Origin: Dysgonomonas sp. UBA7710
GTDB taxonomy: Bacteria > Bacteroidota > Bacteroidia > Bacteroidales > Dysgonomonadaceae
Direction of reading: 5' to 3'
Length of the DNA: 64,000 nucleotides
Assembly: GCF_002482385.1 (NCBI RefSeq)
Contig: NZ_DLFW01000020.1
Coordinates: forward strand, 1 to 64,000
The position numbers were made by a program, and so were the translations under genes. Under the pieces are notes generated by a model, which did no database searches, was not told the origin of the DNA, and saw only the letters and a list, made by a program, of their open reading frames with translations. Of the stretch, positions 54,179 to 63,621 are shown in pieces. Position 1 is the first letter of the stretch, and every line of letters begins with the position of its first letter.

Positions 54179-54534
54179 GTTTTCTTTCATCTGAACCACG
54201 AAGATATATCAAGAGAATAATTTAATCAAGGTCAAGTCCTTCGGATTTACTCAAAGAATCTTCCTTTCTCAGAAAGAGTATTTTTTGGCAAAACCTTGCT
54301 TTTATTATTCTCTTTTTAAAGGGTTGGTTTATCAGTTGGAAAGAAAAATATGTTCAATTAATAAGACTGCATTTTACCCTATTCTACTTTTAAGTAGCTG
54401 TAAATACAAGCTTGGTATAAAAAATAGAAGCATATGTATAATAGTTCGAATATCAATTATCATATGTACTACTTTAGCATTCTACCGACAATCTCAACAG
54501 TATATTGTATTACCTGAATAAGTTTTATTGCACT
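54179..54534. other. Gene-free stretch after the integrase remnant
   Basis: A frame of 78 codons starting at a TTG (54285) is open but has no recognisable domain, no good start and unusual composition. I do not call it. A short stem (CTTTC/GAAAG, 54264-54276) with a T run at 54281-54286 may be a weak terminator. Confidence 0.35.
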
Positions 54535-54744
54535 ATGTTGAAAGAAGCGATAAGTATCGATGCAAAATATATACAAGAATTGCTTTCTTCAGGTCGAGGA
54601 TTGGCAATTGAAGAACTAGTAGAAATAACCGGATATAGAAATGATTATATATGCCTCGTTCTTGGGTGGCTGTCAAAAGAGGATATCATCAGCTACTGGG
54701 AAACAGACGATGGATTGGTTATTAAGCTAAATGACAGAGCATAG
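54535..54744 (+). CDS. Small winged-helix domain protein
   Basis: A 69-residue protein starting at the ATG at 54535 (MLKEAISIDAKYIQELL); the frame is open from 54505 but the first ten codons look non-coding. It matches the small winged-helix proteins common in Bacteroides: an initial helix, then ELVEITGYRNDYICLVLGWLSKEDIISY as the helix-turn-helix and wing-leading part. Such proteins probably bind DNA. Targets are unknown. It lies between the integrase remnant and the LytTR system, so it may be chromosomal or a leftover of the element. Confidence 0.72.
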   Translation: MLKEAISIDAKYIQELLSSGRGLAIEELVEITGYRNDYICLVLGWLSKEDIISYWETDDGLVIKLNDRA

Positions 54745-54775
54745 TTATTGATCTTAATATCAGCACTATATCTAT

Positions 54776-55498
54776 TTATTCAAGATTAAGGGTTCCCCCA
54801 GAATATATTGAAAAGAATTCTTTCTTATAAACCTCACCCAACGAGATTTCGTAACCACCAATAAATATACTGTGATGGTCAAATGATTCCACGTAGTTTG
54901 TATTTACTATATATGATTTACTTACACGTAAAAAGATATTCTGTGGCATCTTCTGATGAATATTCTTCAAATTCATTGCCGTAATAAGTTTTTGACTGGT
55001 TGTATATATGACAACATAATCTTTCAGGCCTTCAATATACCTGATATCAGAAAAATTGATTCTATGAAACCTGCGTTCTGATTTGACAATTAAAAAATCA
55101 TCCGTTCCTCCTTCTATAATACTTTTTTCAGTATCATCCGACAGAAGGTTCTTATATGTTTCAGCCTTGTTTATTGCCTTTTCGAGTCGTTCTTTGGCAA
55201 TTGGTTTGAGAAGGTAATCGATTGCATCCAGTTCATAACTATCCAATGCATATTGTGAATATGCCGTTGTAAAAATGATCAGAGCTTTCTTCGGCAGCTG
55301 AGCCGCAAATTCTAACCCATTGACCATTGGCATTTCTATATCGAGGAAAATAAGGTCTACATCATTTTCTTCTAAGAATATCAATGCACTTGGGGCATTA
55401 GAGAACTTTCCTAGTATTTCAACTTTGGATATTTCTCTTATCTGCGCTTGCAGTTCTTCTCTTGCTAGAGGTTCGTCGTCTACAATAATACAATTCAT
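54776..55498 (-). CDS. LytTR family response regulator
   Basis: A two-component response regulator of 240 residues. The receiver domain (1 to about 120) has the acidic pair Asp7-Asp8, phospho-acceptor Asp53 in LIFLDIEMP and a conserved Thr/Lys region with KPIAKERL. The C-terminal LytTR DNA-binding domain (about 135-240) contains DFLIVKSERRFHRINFSDI and IFLRVSKSYIVN. LytTR domains bind pairs of short direct repeats about two helical turns apart. Its start overlaps the stop of the histidine kinase gene by 4 bases. The likely operator lies at 56695-56728. Confidence 0.94.
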   Translation of the reverse strand: MNCIIVDDEPLAREELQAQIREISKVEILGKFSNAPSALIFLEENDVDLIFLDIEMPMVNGLEFAAQLPKKALIIFTTAYSQYALDSYELDAIDYLLKPIAKERLEKAINKAETYKNLLSDDTEKSIIEGGTDDFLIVKSERRFHRINFSDIRYIEGLKDYVVIYTTSQKLITAMNLKNIHQKMPQNIFLRVSKSYIVNTNYVESFDHHSIFIGGYEISLGEVYKKEFFSIYSGGTLNLE

Positions 55499-56574
55499 AG
55501 CGGAATTATCAATTTAACGTTATACTCTTTCTCTGAGACATCAATCTCAAGAGAATGGTTTTCTCCATATAAAAGTTCCAGACGTCTTTTTATATTTGCC
55601 AGCCCCAATCCATTACTTTTTCCTTTCGATGGAATATATTCAGGATCTATCGAATTAATACAGGTAAAATACAGTTTATCCTTTTCAACTACAATATTAA
55701 TCCTAATGTAAGATTCAGTTCCAGTAATATTTATACTGTGCTTTACAGCATTCTCTACAAATGTGGTAAAAAGGTTCGGGGGAATAAATATGCTTCTGAA
55801 AATAAGGGGATCATCTTTACTCGGACTTATATCTACTGATAGGTTATCTCTCCTGAGTTTCTCCAAGTCGAGAAAGTTAGTGAGAAAAACAATCTCAGAC
55901 TTAAGCAATATTTTTTCTTCATTATTTTCATATAATTGGTATCGAAGGAACTCCGACAATTTCATAATAACAATAATTGCTTTCTCCTGATCGGTACGCA
56001 CCAAAGCTTTGATACCATTGAGCATATTAAATAGAAAATGAGGATTGATTTGATTTTGCAATTCACTCAGTTCCATTGTTAATGTAATATTATTCAGCTC
56101 AGTTATTTTTTCATTATCATGCACCCATCTTTGAAAGAGTTTTATCATCGTGGTCACTAATATAACAGCTCCGATTGTGATTATACCTTGATAGGCATGT
56201 TCGTTCCCTGAATTTTGGTTAGAGTTTAGAGGTTGTATCGGATTGAAAAAATTATCAAAGAAAAATCTCATGATAAGGAGATCAATTTGTACGATCAGGA
56301 ACAACAATAATATGTAAATGATATACCGATTTTTAAAGAAGAATCGGGGTACCAAAATATTCATATTGACATAAAATGTTATTATCATAACAATATAGAC
56401 AAAGAATAATCGAATATATCTGTAAATACCTGAATGCTCTGAAAACTGACCGGAACAGAATATAAGGATGAAAACTCCCAATAAGAGTACTACATGCCGT
56501 AGTAACCTATATCGGGGATTAACCATTAATTGGAGAATCTTTGTATTCTTTATTACAATCGGTGCATGCCCCAT
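55495..56574 (-). CDS. Sensor histidine kinase, LytS/YehU-like
   Basis: The membrane sensor partner of the LytTR regulator, 359 residues. Four hydrophobic segments lie in the first 150 residues (about 25-45, 55-75, 83-103 and 130-146) with little periplasmic sequence, so it may sense a membrane-linked or small signal. The kinase region has the His_kinase motif LQNQINPHFLFNMLN with phospho-acceptor His179. The ATPase domain follows: PPNLFTTFVENAVKHSI is the N-box and GLGLANIKRRL the G-box. A -7 element (TATCTTTG) lies about 25 bases upstream of the start codon. Confidence 0.93.
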   Translation of the reverse strand: MGHAPIVIKNTKILQLMVNPRYRLLRHVVLLLGVFILIFCSGQFSEHSGIYRYIRLFFVYIVMIITFYVNMNILVPRFFFKNRYIIYILLLFLIVQIDLLIMRFFFDNFFNPIQPLNSNQNSGNEHAYQGIITIGAVILVTTMIKLFQRWVHDNEKITELNNITLTMELSELQNQINPHFLFNMLNGIKALVRTDQEKAIIVIMKLSEFLRYQLYENNEEKILLKSEIVFLTNFLDLEKLRRDNLSVDISPSKDDPLIFRSIFIPPNLFTTFVENAVKHSINITGTESYIRINIVVEKDKLYFTCINSIDPEYIPSKGKSNGLGLANIKRRLELLYGENHSLEIDVSEKEYNVKLIIPL

Positions 56575-56599
56575 ATATTCTATAAAAATAAAATTTAAA

Positions 56600-56607
56600 C
56601 AAAGATA
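56600..56607 (-). promoter_or_regulatory. -7 element of the histidine kinase/LytTR operon
   Basis: The minus strand reads TATCTTTG, an exact TAnnTTTG match, 25 bases before the kinase start codon. The matching -33 element is not clear. Confidence 0.5.
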
Positions 56608-56694
56608 AAAGAATAATATCCCTGTTATCTAAATATTATACGAAACAACCTGATAGATATACAAAATCCGAATTAGAAAGCAGACTAAAAAGGC

Positions 56695-56728
56695 TTTAGT
56701 ATAAAATGAAGCAGGTTTGGTATAAAAT
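56695..56728 (+). promoter_or_regulatory. Predicted LytTR direct-repeat operator
   Basis: TTTAGTATAAAAT (56695-56707) and TTTGGTATAAAAT (56716-56728) match at 12 of 13 positions and start 21 bases apart, exactly two helical turns. This is the spacing that LytTR regulators recognise. A weaker third unit is around 56740-56752. The sites lie in the intergenic region between the kinase gene and the outer-membrane protein gene, ending 25 bases before the -7-like element of the latter. Confidence 0.6.
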
Positions 56729-56753
56729 AAAAAAAAGGTTTTAGCATTATCTC

Positions 56754-56761
56754 TTTCTTTG
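56754..56761 (+). promoter_or_regulatory. -7-like element of the outer-membrane protein gene
   Basis: TTTCTTTG differs at one position from TAnnTTTG and lies 53 bases before the start codon. A weak element placed just after an activator site fits an activator-dependent promoter. Confidence 0.35.
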
Positions 56762-56814
56762 CCACGTGATAATATTTAGCGGGCAATATACTCATCTTAT
56801 TTAATAACATATTT

Positions 56815-57837
56815 ATGGAAGTGTTTAAAAGAATGGTCTTAGTCCTTAGCATTCTAATTCTCTCTATTCAATCTTTCTCTCAGAACAATGACAGTATACC
56901 TCCAATAGTAAAAGAAGGCTTGCACCCTTCTCAGAGAGCTGCGGCTATTGCTGCCGCAAAATTCACGATAGCTCGCCCTTTAAACATCGAGTTTACTCAA
57001 TTGATGCCATATAACTTCACCCTGAAGGACGGAAACAATTCATACCCTGAAAGCAAAGTCAAAGGACTATCACAAGCAAAAATCAACACCAATATCAATA
57101 TTATAAAGAAAAAGAATTGGCTTTTCGGGACTACTCTCGGATATAATTATATCTCGGCAAAAGCTGATATGACAGAGTCTTTTTCGCAAACAACAAAGAA
57201 TGTCGATAATGATTTTCATTATTTCCATGCGGCAGCTAATATTACTTACATATCAACCTTGTTCAAAAAAAGGACAGTTTTTACCTCCAGTATAATTGTT
57301 GATGGTAGTGAGAAGCATTTTGAGCGTATAAGAGGATTGCTATCAGGTACAATGGTGCTCAAAGCGAATGAACGGACAAAAATGAGTATTGGGTTTGCAA
57401 TTCCCATCGATCCACTGTCTGAGGTACCTTTCATCCCGACTTTCTCATATGAACATAAACTCAGAAACGGACTCATAGTGGATATTCTCCTTCCAAAAAA
57501 TCTGTATCTGAGAAAACATGTCTTCGATAATGGCAGATTTTCATTAGGCGCAGAAATGGATGGAACAACCTTTTATCTCTATAATATAGACGGTACGGAT
57601 CAAAAGTATCAGTACAGGCAATTGGATATCAATTCCGGATTTGTTTATGAACATCTTATTGCAAACTCCTTTCTGGTTACTGGTAAAACAGGTGTGAGAT
57701 TCACTCCGTCAGGCAGATTGTTCAGAAAGCAGGATTCATATAGTGATCCTGTATTGAAAATGAGTGCTGATCCGGCATTCTACGTTAATATTGGGATATC
57801 ATTTAGTCCGTCTTCGCTTATTGGTAAGAAAAAATAA
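56815..57837 (+). CDS. Outer-membrane beta-barrel protein (DUF6268-like)
   Basis: A 340-residue exported protein (signal peptide ending near SFSQ, about 20-23) with amphipathic strands throughout, probably an outer-membrane barrel or porin-like protein. Segments such as PLNIEFTQLMPYNFTL, FGTTLGYNYISAKADM, FIPTFSYEHKLRNGLIVDI and the C-terminal DPAFYVNIGISFSP fit this picture. It resembles DUF6268-type outer-membrane proteins. The family assignment is from memory and only moderate. It is divergent from the LytS/LytTR operon and downstream of the direct-repeat operator, so it is the likely regulatory target of that system. Confidence 0.65.
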   Translation: MEVFKRMVLVLSILILSIQSFSQNNDSIPPIVKEGLHPSQRAAAIAAAKFTIARPLNIEFTQLMPYNFTLKDGNNSYPESKVKGLSQAKINTNINIIKKKNWLFGTTLGYNYISAKADMTESFSQTTKNVDNDFHYFHAAANITYISTLFKKRTVFTSSIIVDGSEKHFERIRGLLSGTMVLKANERTKMSIGFAIPIDPLSEVPFIPTFSYEHKLRNGLIVDILLPKNLYLRKHVFDNGRFSLGAEMDGTTFYLYNIDGTDQKYQYRQLDINSGFVYEHLIANSFLVTGKTGVRFTPSGRLFRKQDSYSDPVLKMSADPAFYVNIGISFSPSSLIGKKK

Positions 57838-57855
57838 TATTATCTATAAAAAGAG

Positions 57856-58406
57856 GTGAATCCATTTTCAACATATGAATATGATTTGGACGGAACGGTT
57901 ATTAATTATATCATTGAGGAATTACAAACTATGAAATGCTACATGCTTATGAAGACTTTATAGAATAAGCACAAACCTTAAATCAAACCGAAATAGATAA
58001 TCCAACCGTCTATCGGTTATTAAATTTTACTTATATAGAGTATCAATTATTACGAACACAGGTTTTATACGAGCAGGGAAAAAATGCGTTAAAAAAACTG
58101 TATTTACAAAAAGGAATTTTGCTGCTTGACTCTGGGATAGAGCTTCTAAAGCTACAAGTTTGGCAATACCGATTATTATTCTCTGAAATAAACCAATCTA
58201 CAAGAACAGAAATATATTTTATCCCTAAGTTGAAAGGTTTAGGGATTGACAATATGGGAGAATTTGCTGTTAGCCTTAAACTGTCTGATCAGTTCGTCTA
58301 TGAAAGAGGTAAACCCGTCACTTTCATTGATATATCTAAAGCCTTGTATTTTCTCAAAAATTTTCTCGCTCGTGAAGATCGGAATGGAAAGACAAATGAA
58401 TTTTAA
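57856..58406 (+). pseudogene. Degenerate coding region, family not recognised
   Basis: Reading from a GTG at 57856 (VNPFSTYEYDLDG) gives an open frame to a stop at about 57960. In another frame the sequence continues as HAYEDFIE, a TAA at 57966-57968, then an unbroken 146-codon frame (57969-58406) with QTEIDNPTVYRLLNF, QVWQYRLLFSEINQ and KGLGIDNMGEFAVSL. The pieces look like one protein of about 180 residues broken by a frameshift and a stop. The longest open part has only a TTG start at 58119. I do not recognise the family. A relation to RteC-type regulators of conjugative elements occurred to me but is not supported by motifs. Confidence 0.45.
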
Positions 58407-58702
58407 GACGACTGATATTTAACCGTTTGCAAACTAATCCTAGAGAAATCTTATTTATAATTATCGCAAAAAAAAATTACTTACTGAATAATTCCTTTCT
58501 GTGATTAGTTCCCCATATGTGTAATTCCTTCATTATTCCTTCTAAAGTTTTACCATACGACCAAGCGTAATTTTATAAAAACGAAAGAGCCCGGGCCCGG
58601 ACTCTTTCAATGTCGATGCATCACTGCATTAAGAGTGTGTTTGTATGAATTGGATGCAACATTATAAGGAGTGTATCCTGTCCCCTATTTCATAAATTGC
58701 TA
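58407..58702. other. Gene-free gap downstream of the second SusCD operon
   Basis: Apart from the minus-strand terminator at 58574-58608, no feature is visible here. Confidence 0.4.
58574..58608 (-). terminator. Terminator of the second SusCD operon
   Basis: GAAAGAGTCCGGG pairs with CCCGGGCTCTTTC (58583-58608, one mismatch, GC-rich centre), and on the minus strand a T run follows. It lies about 95 bases after the SusD stop codon. Confidence 0.7.
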
Positions 58703-60322
58703 TTAATTACTCCATCCTGCATTTTGTTGGGCGGCCAAAGTTGGGTTACGTACCAAATCATTTACAGGAATAGGCCATAAGAATCGCTTATCTGAATATG
58801 GAATAAGCGGTCTGCTTGGCGAAAACCATGCAGATTTAACTTCACCTCCAACAACAAAATTTGCCTTGCCTTTAGCCCGTGCATAATCTATTTTTGCAGG
58901 AATACCTCCGGATGGAGAAAGATCGTCATTTGCCAAACGTTGTATATCTTCCCAGCGACGGCCTTCACCATGGAACTCTATGCGTCTTTCCCATAAAATA
59001 GCATCAAGAAAAGCCTTCTTAGTAGCAAAGTTACTTGCCGTATATGCCTGAGTTGCCGGGGTTGCCAACGAACGGTTTCTTACGGCATTTAATAATTCGA
59101 GAGCCAAAGCATCGTTCCCTCCTTTTCTAAGAACGGCTTCCGAATAATTTAAAAGTACCTCTGCATAACGCATAATAGGGGCATATTCATCTCTCGTCTG
59201 AACATTCTGATATTTATCGCAATAATAATAATCGTAAGCTGAACTGTAATATAGCAGATCACGACGCTTGTCATCAGCAAGCCAGAATGATGTATTATAC
59301 AAGGTAGGTGACGATGTTACTATAGCGCGACCGCTTGGACGGGCCGACATCATAGCAGCCATGGCTCCGTTCACACTGGCCTCATCGTCCGCACTGTTTT
59401 CAACAGAGAAAATAGATTCAGTATTGCTGGCAAAAGATAGGAATGGGGTAGCTGGAGAAGCTTCGAGTTTGTAACCTCCTATTGCACTCTCGAAAGGAGC
59501 GGTTGTACCCGGTACAAGTTTTTTCGCTTCATTTATCACATTATCCCAATCGCGTTTATGAAGATAGACACGTGTCTTAAGAGCAATTACGGAACCTTTT
59601 GATGCGCGGGTAATACCGTTTACGCTATTTTTGTCATTCCCAGAGAAAGAACTCTCCGCATCATTAAGGTCTTTGAGTATTTGTGCATAAGTGTCAGTAA
59701 CCGACGAACGGCCTATTTTTAAAGCTTCTTCAATTTCCGCCGGAGTATTAATAGCTGTCAGATAAAGAGGCAAACCATAATTATTATTAGCATCTACATT
59801 TACCGGATAAGCGAAATGTATCAACAGTGCATGATAAGTCAAAGCACGAAGAAATAATAATTCACCTTTGTACGATTTCCCTTTTTCTTCACTTATAATA
59901 TTATTCTCGATAGCACCTTCAATCCCTCTTATTACTGTATTAATGCGGTTGATAGCTTCGAATGAGGCTTCCCAGAAATATTGATTATTCGCAGTGGAAG
60001 GTGTATAAGTCGATGAATAAGTAATGTCATAAAAAACTGCTGTGAGATTCATATCTTCTCCCCGCATTTCACCCTGTATAATACTTGCGGCTCCAAAAGG
60101 ATATCCTCTCGAATAAGAACCATTATACAATCCGCATTGTATAGCATCATAAGCGCCGATCACAGATAATTCGCAACGTTCAGGCGTTTCATAAGCCGTG
60201 ATATCAGTCAGTTTATCGACCGGAGAAAGGTCGATCACATCCTTTTCACATGAAGTGAAGATCAAAGCCGCTACAATAGTAAACAGGCTTATTGTTATTT
60301 TTAATATCTTATTTTGTAACAT
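58703..60322 (-). CDS. SusD/RagB family lipoprotein, second system
   Basis: A 539-residue surface lipoprotein (lipobox Cys25 in FTSC, followed by Glu-Lys-Asp) with the SusD scaffold: DLSPVDKLTDITAY near the start, the FLRALTYHALLIHFAYPV helix near residue 155, and the C-terminal LWERRIEFHGEGRRWEDIQRL segment. It should form the lid on the SusC barrel encoded 26 bases upstream. No enzyme gene or regulator lies in the visible part of this operon, so the ligand is unknown. It is not the same subtype as the SusD at 15369-16865. Confidence 0.93.
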   Translation of the reverse strand: MLQNKILKITISLFTIVAALIFTSCEKDVIDLSPVDKLTDITAYETPERCELSVIGAYDAIQCGLYNGSYSRGYPFGAASIIQGEMRGEDMNLTAVFYDITYSSTYTPSTANNQYFWEASFEAINRINTVIRGIEGAIENNIISEEKGKSYKGELLFLRALTYHALLIHFAYPVNVDANNNYGLPLYLTAINTPAEIEEALKIGRSSVTDTYAQILKDLNDAESSFSGNDKNSVNGITRASKGSVIALKTRVYLHKRDWDNVINEAKKLVPGTTAPFESAIGGYKLEASPATPFLSFASNTESIFSVENSADDEASVNGAMAAMMSARPSGRAIVTSSPTLYNTSFWLADDKRRDLLYYSSAYDYYYCDKYQNVQTRDEYAPIMRYAEVLLNYSEAVLRKGGNDALALELLNAVRNRSLATPATQAYTASNFATKKAFLDAILWERRIEFHGEGRRWEDIQRLANDDLSPSGGIPAKIDYARAKGKANFVVGGEVKSAWFSPSRPLIPYSDKRFLWPIPVNDLVRNPTLAAQQNAGWSN

Positions 60323-60348
60323 AATCGGTATCTGTTTTTAAACTTGAA

Positions 60349-63300
60349 TTAGAATGTAACATTTGCGCCCAGACTGAAAACACGTTGTTGCGGCATACCA
60401 TCCCAGTCTGTTCCTCTGCGTGTCGATGTTTCCGGGTCGAGTCCTGAGTATTTTGTAATGGTAAACAGATTCTGAGCTTGCACATATAAGCGTATTTTTG
60501 TCATATCCAGTTTCGAAACCAGATTTTTAGGTAGAGTGTATCCCAGAGATAGGTTTGTCAGTTTCAGGAAGCTGGCGTCTTCAACGAATCTTGAATCGGC
60601 AGAACCTGTATTAAATAATACCTGGCTATCCCCGTAACCGATTTTCGGAATTTGTCCATCACCCGGTTTGTCCGGACTTTGCCATCTTCCGAGAACGATT
60701 TTACCATTATTCGAAAAGTCCATATTTAATAATGACTCCTGAGCAGAAGCATTCATTAATTTATTTCCTCCTGAAAAACGGAAGAAAACATTCAGGTCAA
60801 AATCTTTATAAGTAAAGGTATTATTAAAACCACCGTACCATGTCGGTAATGACGACCCTAATATTTTCCGGTCTTTGGTCGGTGATAATGAAGATGCTTG
60901 TGAAACATCACCGGGGTTTGCCGGATCATAAACTTTATAATCATAATCTCCGAAGGTATCGAATTGAACCAGCGATCCGTCTCCTTTTACCCAAATAGGA
61001 TTTCCATTGACTTTATTTACACCATAAAATTCATAGCCATAAATAGATTCGAATGATTTCCCTTCCTCATTTATGGTATATCTGTTAATTATCGGCTCAT
61101 GGTTGACCAACTCAACTACTTTATTGGATACAGTTGTGAAGTTAATATCTGTTTTCCATGTAAAGGTTCCTATAACAGGTGTGCCTCCGATAGTAATCTC
61201 AAATCCCGTGTTTTTGATTTTACCTCTGTTGTCATAATAACTGTTACCCGGAATTCCTAAAGTCGGAGCAGTCGGAACTTCCAGCACCAGGTCTTTCGTA
61301 TTCTTATTAAAATAAGCCAGTTCAAAAGACAGACGATTATCAAGAAGGCTTCCATCCAATCCTATATCATAAGTTGTTGTAGATTCCCATTTCAACCTGT
61401 TATTACCCATATTGCTCCAGGCAATACCGGTTTGCGCACCATAGCGTTTTGCAGAATATGTTCCTAAATAAGGGAAATTATTGGAGCCAAGATCAGAGTT
61501 CCCGATAGTCGCAAAGCTGGCTCTCAGGCGTAAATCATCGAACAACTCATTTAATGACGAGTTAACCCAGAAATTCTCCCTTGAAGCACGCCAGGCGAGA
61601 GAGCCGCCGTAGAATGTCCCCCATCGGGTGTCTTTCGGTAATTTGGACAGGCCGTCCCTACGGACAGAACCACCAATATAATACTTGCTGTCGTAATTGT
61701 AATTGGCCCTGAATAGATAGGAAGCCAGACCATTATATGTTTTGCTTCCCGAAACGCTTTTATCACCGAATGTTCCGGTAATGATGTGATCGGAGAAAAA
61801 TTTATCCGACAATTGAGTTACATCTGCATACAGGTATTCGTAATCGGTATGAGTATACTCCTGAACGGCAGTAAGGTTCAGATTGTGAAGCGCGTTGAAA
61901 GTCTGATTGTAAGTCAATATATTTTGCCAGTTCCAATTGTAAAAAGTAGCTCTGTTATCCATCATCAGACCCCCATATCCATATCCGTCACCCGATTCAC
62001 TATTCCATTTTGTGAAATCATTAAGGGTAGTATAATCGATACCAGCCTGTGTGCGGAATGAAAGACCTTTCGCAAGAGTGACTTCTGCAAATCCTCCCCC
62101 GGTAATATGAAGGCTCTGTGAGCGGTTCACGTTATTGTCCATAGCCCATACAATGTTCTGGATTCCATTATCTATGTATACTTTGTTAGCACCGCGTCCC
62201 AAAGCCTTCCTGTTGGCCGCATCGATATTATATCCTGTAATATCATCCGGATTGAATACAGAAACATTCGGTAACATACGCACGCTTGCAAAGCCAACGC
62301 TTCCCAAAGAATTTTCTTCATTCATCACTCCCTCCAGAGTAGATTTCGAAGCAGATACATTAATACCCAGTTTCAACCAACTATTTGCAGTTTGTGTCAA
62401 TTTGGCATTAACGGAATAGCGTTCCTGTTCATTATTTCTTATAATACCATTCTGATTGGTATAACCCAATGAGGCGTAATACTGGCTTTTTTCAGTACCT
62501 CCACTGGCGGCAAGTGTATGAGTTTGTTGAAAACCTGTTTGAAATATATAATCGTTCCAGTTTGTATTAACCCCGTTAGGATCTAATACCGCAGGGCCTT
62601 CCGAGTCCCAGTTCGAATATTTTTCATTCGCTATTTCTACAAATTCCGTAGCGTTCAGGAGGTCATGAAGCTTTGTTGGAGAAGCCCAGCTGGTCTGAAC
62701 ATCATAAGTTACTTTGGTCTTAGATTTTCCTCCTGATTTTGTGGTGATTAGCACAACGCCATTAGCCGCCCTTGAACCGTAAATTGCAGTTGCCGCACCA
62801 TCTTTTAATACTTCATACGATTCAATGTCATTCGGATTGATTTCCGCAAGCGGGTTATACCTGCCATATAATTCCTGTTTCTGCCCTGATGTAACAGGTA
62901 TACCATCAATTACGATCAGGGGTTGGGTTCCCGACGAAATCGTACTAAACCCGCGAATATTGAATGTAGGAGCCTGACCTAACATTCCGTTCGGAGTCGT
63001 AACCTGTACTCCGGCTGCGCGACCGGCTAGCTGAGATTCAAAAGACGGAGTAGCCAGATTACTAATGTCGTCTCCACTGACTCTTGCAATAGCACTTGTT
63101 ACATCTTTTTTCTTTTGGGTACCATATCCGACAACGACTACTTCGTCCAAAACTTTATCGTCATTTTCCATTATCACCCTCATACCCTGAGCAGGTTTGG
63201 CTTCGACTGTTTGCATTCCCACCAATGAAAATACCAGTGTATTGCTTCCAACAGGCACATTAATAGAAAACTTTCCGTCTAAATCGGTTACTGTACCTAC

Positions 63301-63447
63301 GGTAGTTCCTTTTACTACAACTGAAGCACTTATCACTGGCTCGCCGTTACTATCTACAACAGTACCGGAAATCCTCGTTGTCTGTGCTACTGTAAATCCG
63401 ACGCTTAGTAATAAGCAGGATAAAATTAACACTACTCTTTTCTTCAT
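60349..63447 (-). CDS. SusC/RagA TonB-dependent transporter, second system
   Basis: A 1032-residue outer-membrane importer. A signal peptide (about 1-21) is followed by a carboxypeptidase-regulatory-like domain (about 25-100), a plug with the DEVVVVGYGTQKKKDVTSAI motif, and the barrel ending in SLGANVTF. It has no STN domain, so it is not expected to signal through FecR, unlike the SusC at 16880-20233. It forms a pair with the following SusD. The upstream region is long and contains a hairpin and a (TC)27 tract, so expression may be controlled or variable at that point. Confidence 0.94.
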   Translation of the reverse strand: MKKRVVLILSCLLLSVGFTVAQTTRISGTVVDSNGEPVISASVVVKGTTVGTVTDLDGKFSINVPVGSNTLVFSLVGMQTVEAKPAQGMRVIMENDDKVLDEVVVVGYGTQKKKDVTSAIARVSGDDISNLATPSFESQLAGRAAGVQVTTPNGMLGQAPTFNIRGFSTISSGTQPLIVIDGIPVTSGQKQELYGRYNPLAEINPNDIESYEVLKDGAATAIYGSRAANGVVLITTKSGGKSKTKVTYDVQTSWASPTKLHDLLNATEFVEIANEKYSNWDSEGPAVLDPNGVNTNWNDYIFQTGFQQTHTLAASGGTEKSQYYASLGYTNQNGIIRNNEQERYSVNAKLTQTANSWLKLGINVSASKSTLEGVMNEENSLGSVGFASVRMLPNVSVFNPDDITGYNIDAANRKALGRGANKVYIDNGIQNIVWAMDNNVNRSQSLHITGGGFAEVTLAKGLSFRTQAGIDYTTLNDFTKWNSESGDGYGYGGLMMDNRATFYNWNWQNILTYNQTFNALHNLNLTAVQEYTHTDYEYLYADVTQLSDKFFSDHIITGTFGDKSVSGSKTYNGLASYLFRANYNYDSKYYIGGSVRRDGLSKLPKDTRWGTFYGGSLAWRASRENFWVNSSLNELFDDLRLRASFATIGNSDLGSNNFPYLGTYSAKRYGAQTGIAWSNMGNNRLKWESTTTYDIGLDGSLLDNRLSFELAYFNKNTKDLVLEVPTAPTLGIPGNSYYDNRGKIKNTGFEITIGGTPVIGTFTWKTDINFTTVSNKVVELVNHEPIINRYTINEEGKSFESIYGYEFYGVNKVNGNPIWVKGDGSLVQFDTFGDYDYKVYDPANPGDVSQASSLSPTKDRKILGSSLPTWYGGFNNTFTYKDFDLNVFFRFSGGNKLMNASAQESLLNMDFSNNGKIVLGRWQSPDKPGDGQIPKIGYGDSQVLFNTGSADSRFVEDASFLKLTNLSLGYTLPKNLVSKLDMTKIRLYVQAQNLFTITKYSGLDPETSTRRGTDWDGMPQQRVFSLGANVTF

Positions 63448-63587
63448 ACTTGATCCACAATTTTATTAATATTAATACCAGCATACCCGTGAGGTTCGCT
63501 TTTTATTTTTATAGAGAGATAGGCTAGTATCGTCCCATATGCAGTAAGCCATGCAAGGCCGGAATCTAAATATCCCAGCCGAAGAAC

Positions 63588-63621
63588 AAAAAATCCCTGT
63601 ACAGTCCGGAAAAGACTGTAC
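63588..63621 (-). terminator. Hairpin with T run in the leader of the second SusCD operon
   Basis: GTACAGTC and GACTGTAC (63599-63606 and 63614-63621) form a perfect 8-bp stem. On the minus strand it is followed by AGGGATTTTTTG, so it resembles a terminator about 140 bases before the SusC start codon. It may be an attenuator or end an upstream transcript. Confidence 0.5.

Noticed and set aside
54285..54521. A 78-codon frame after the integrase remnant
   Set aside because: It has only a TTG start, no recognisable domain and a composition typical of translated AT-rich non-coding DNA.
57969..58406. RteC-type regulator of a conjugative element
   Set aside because: The element context suggested it, but the sequence shows none of the C-terminal motifs that I associate with that family.
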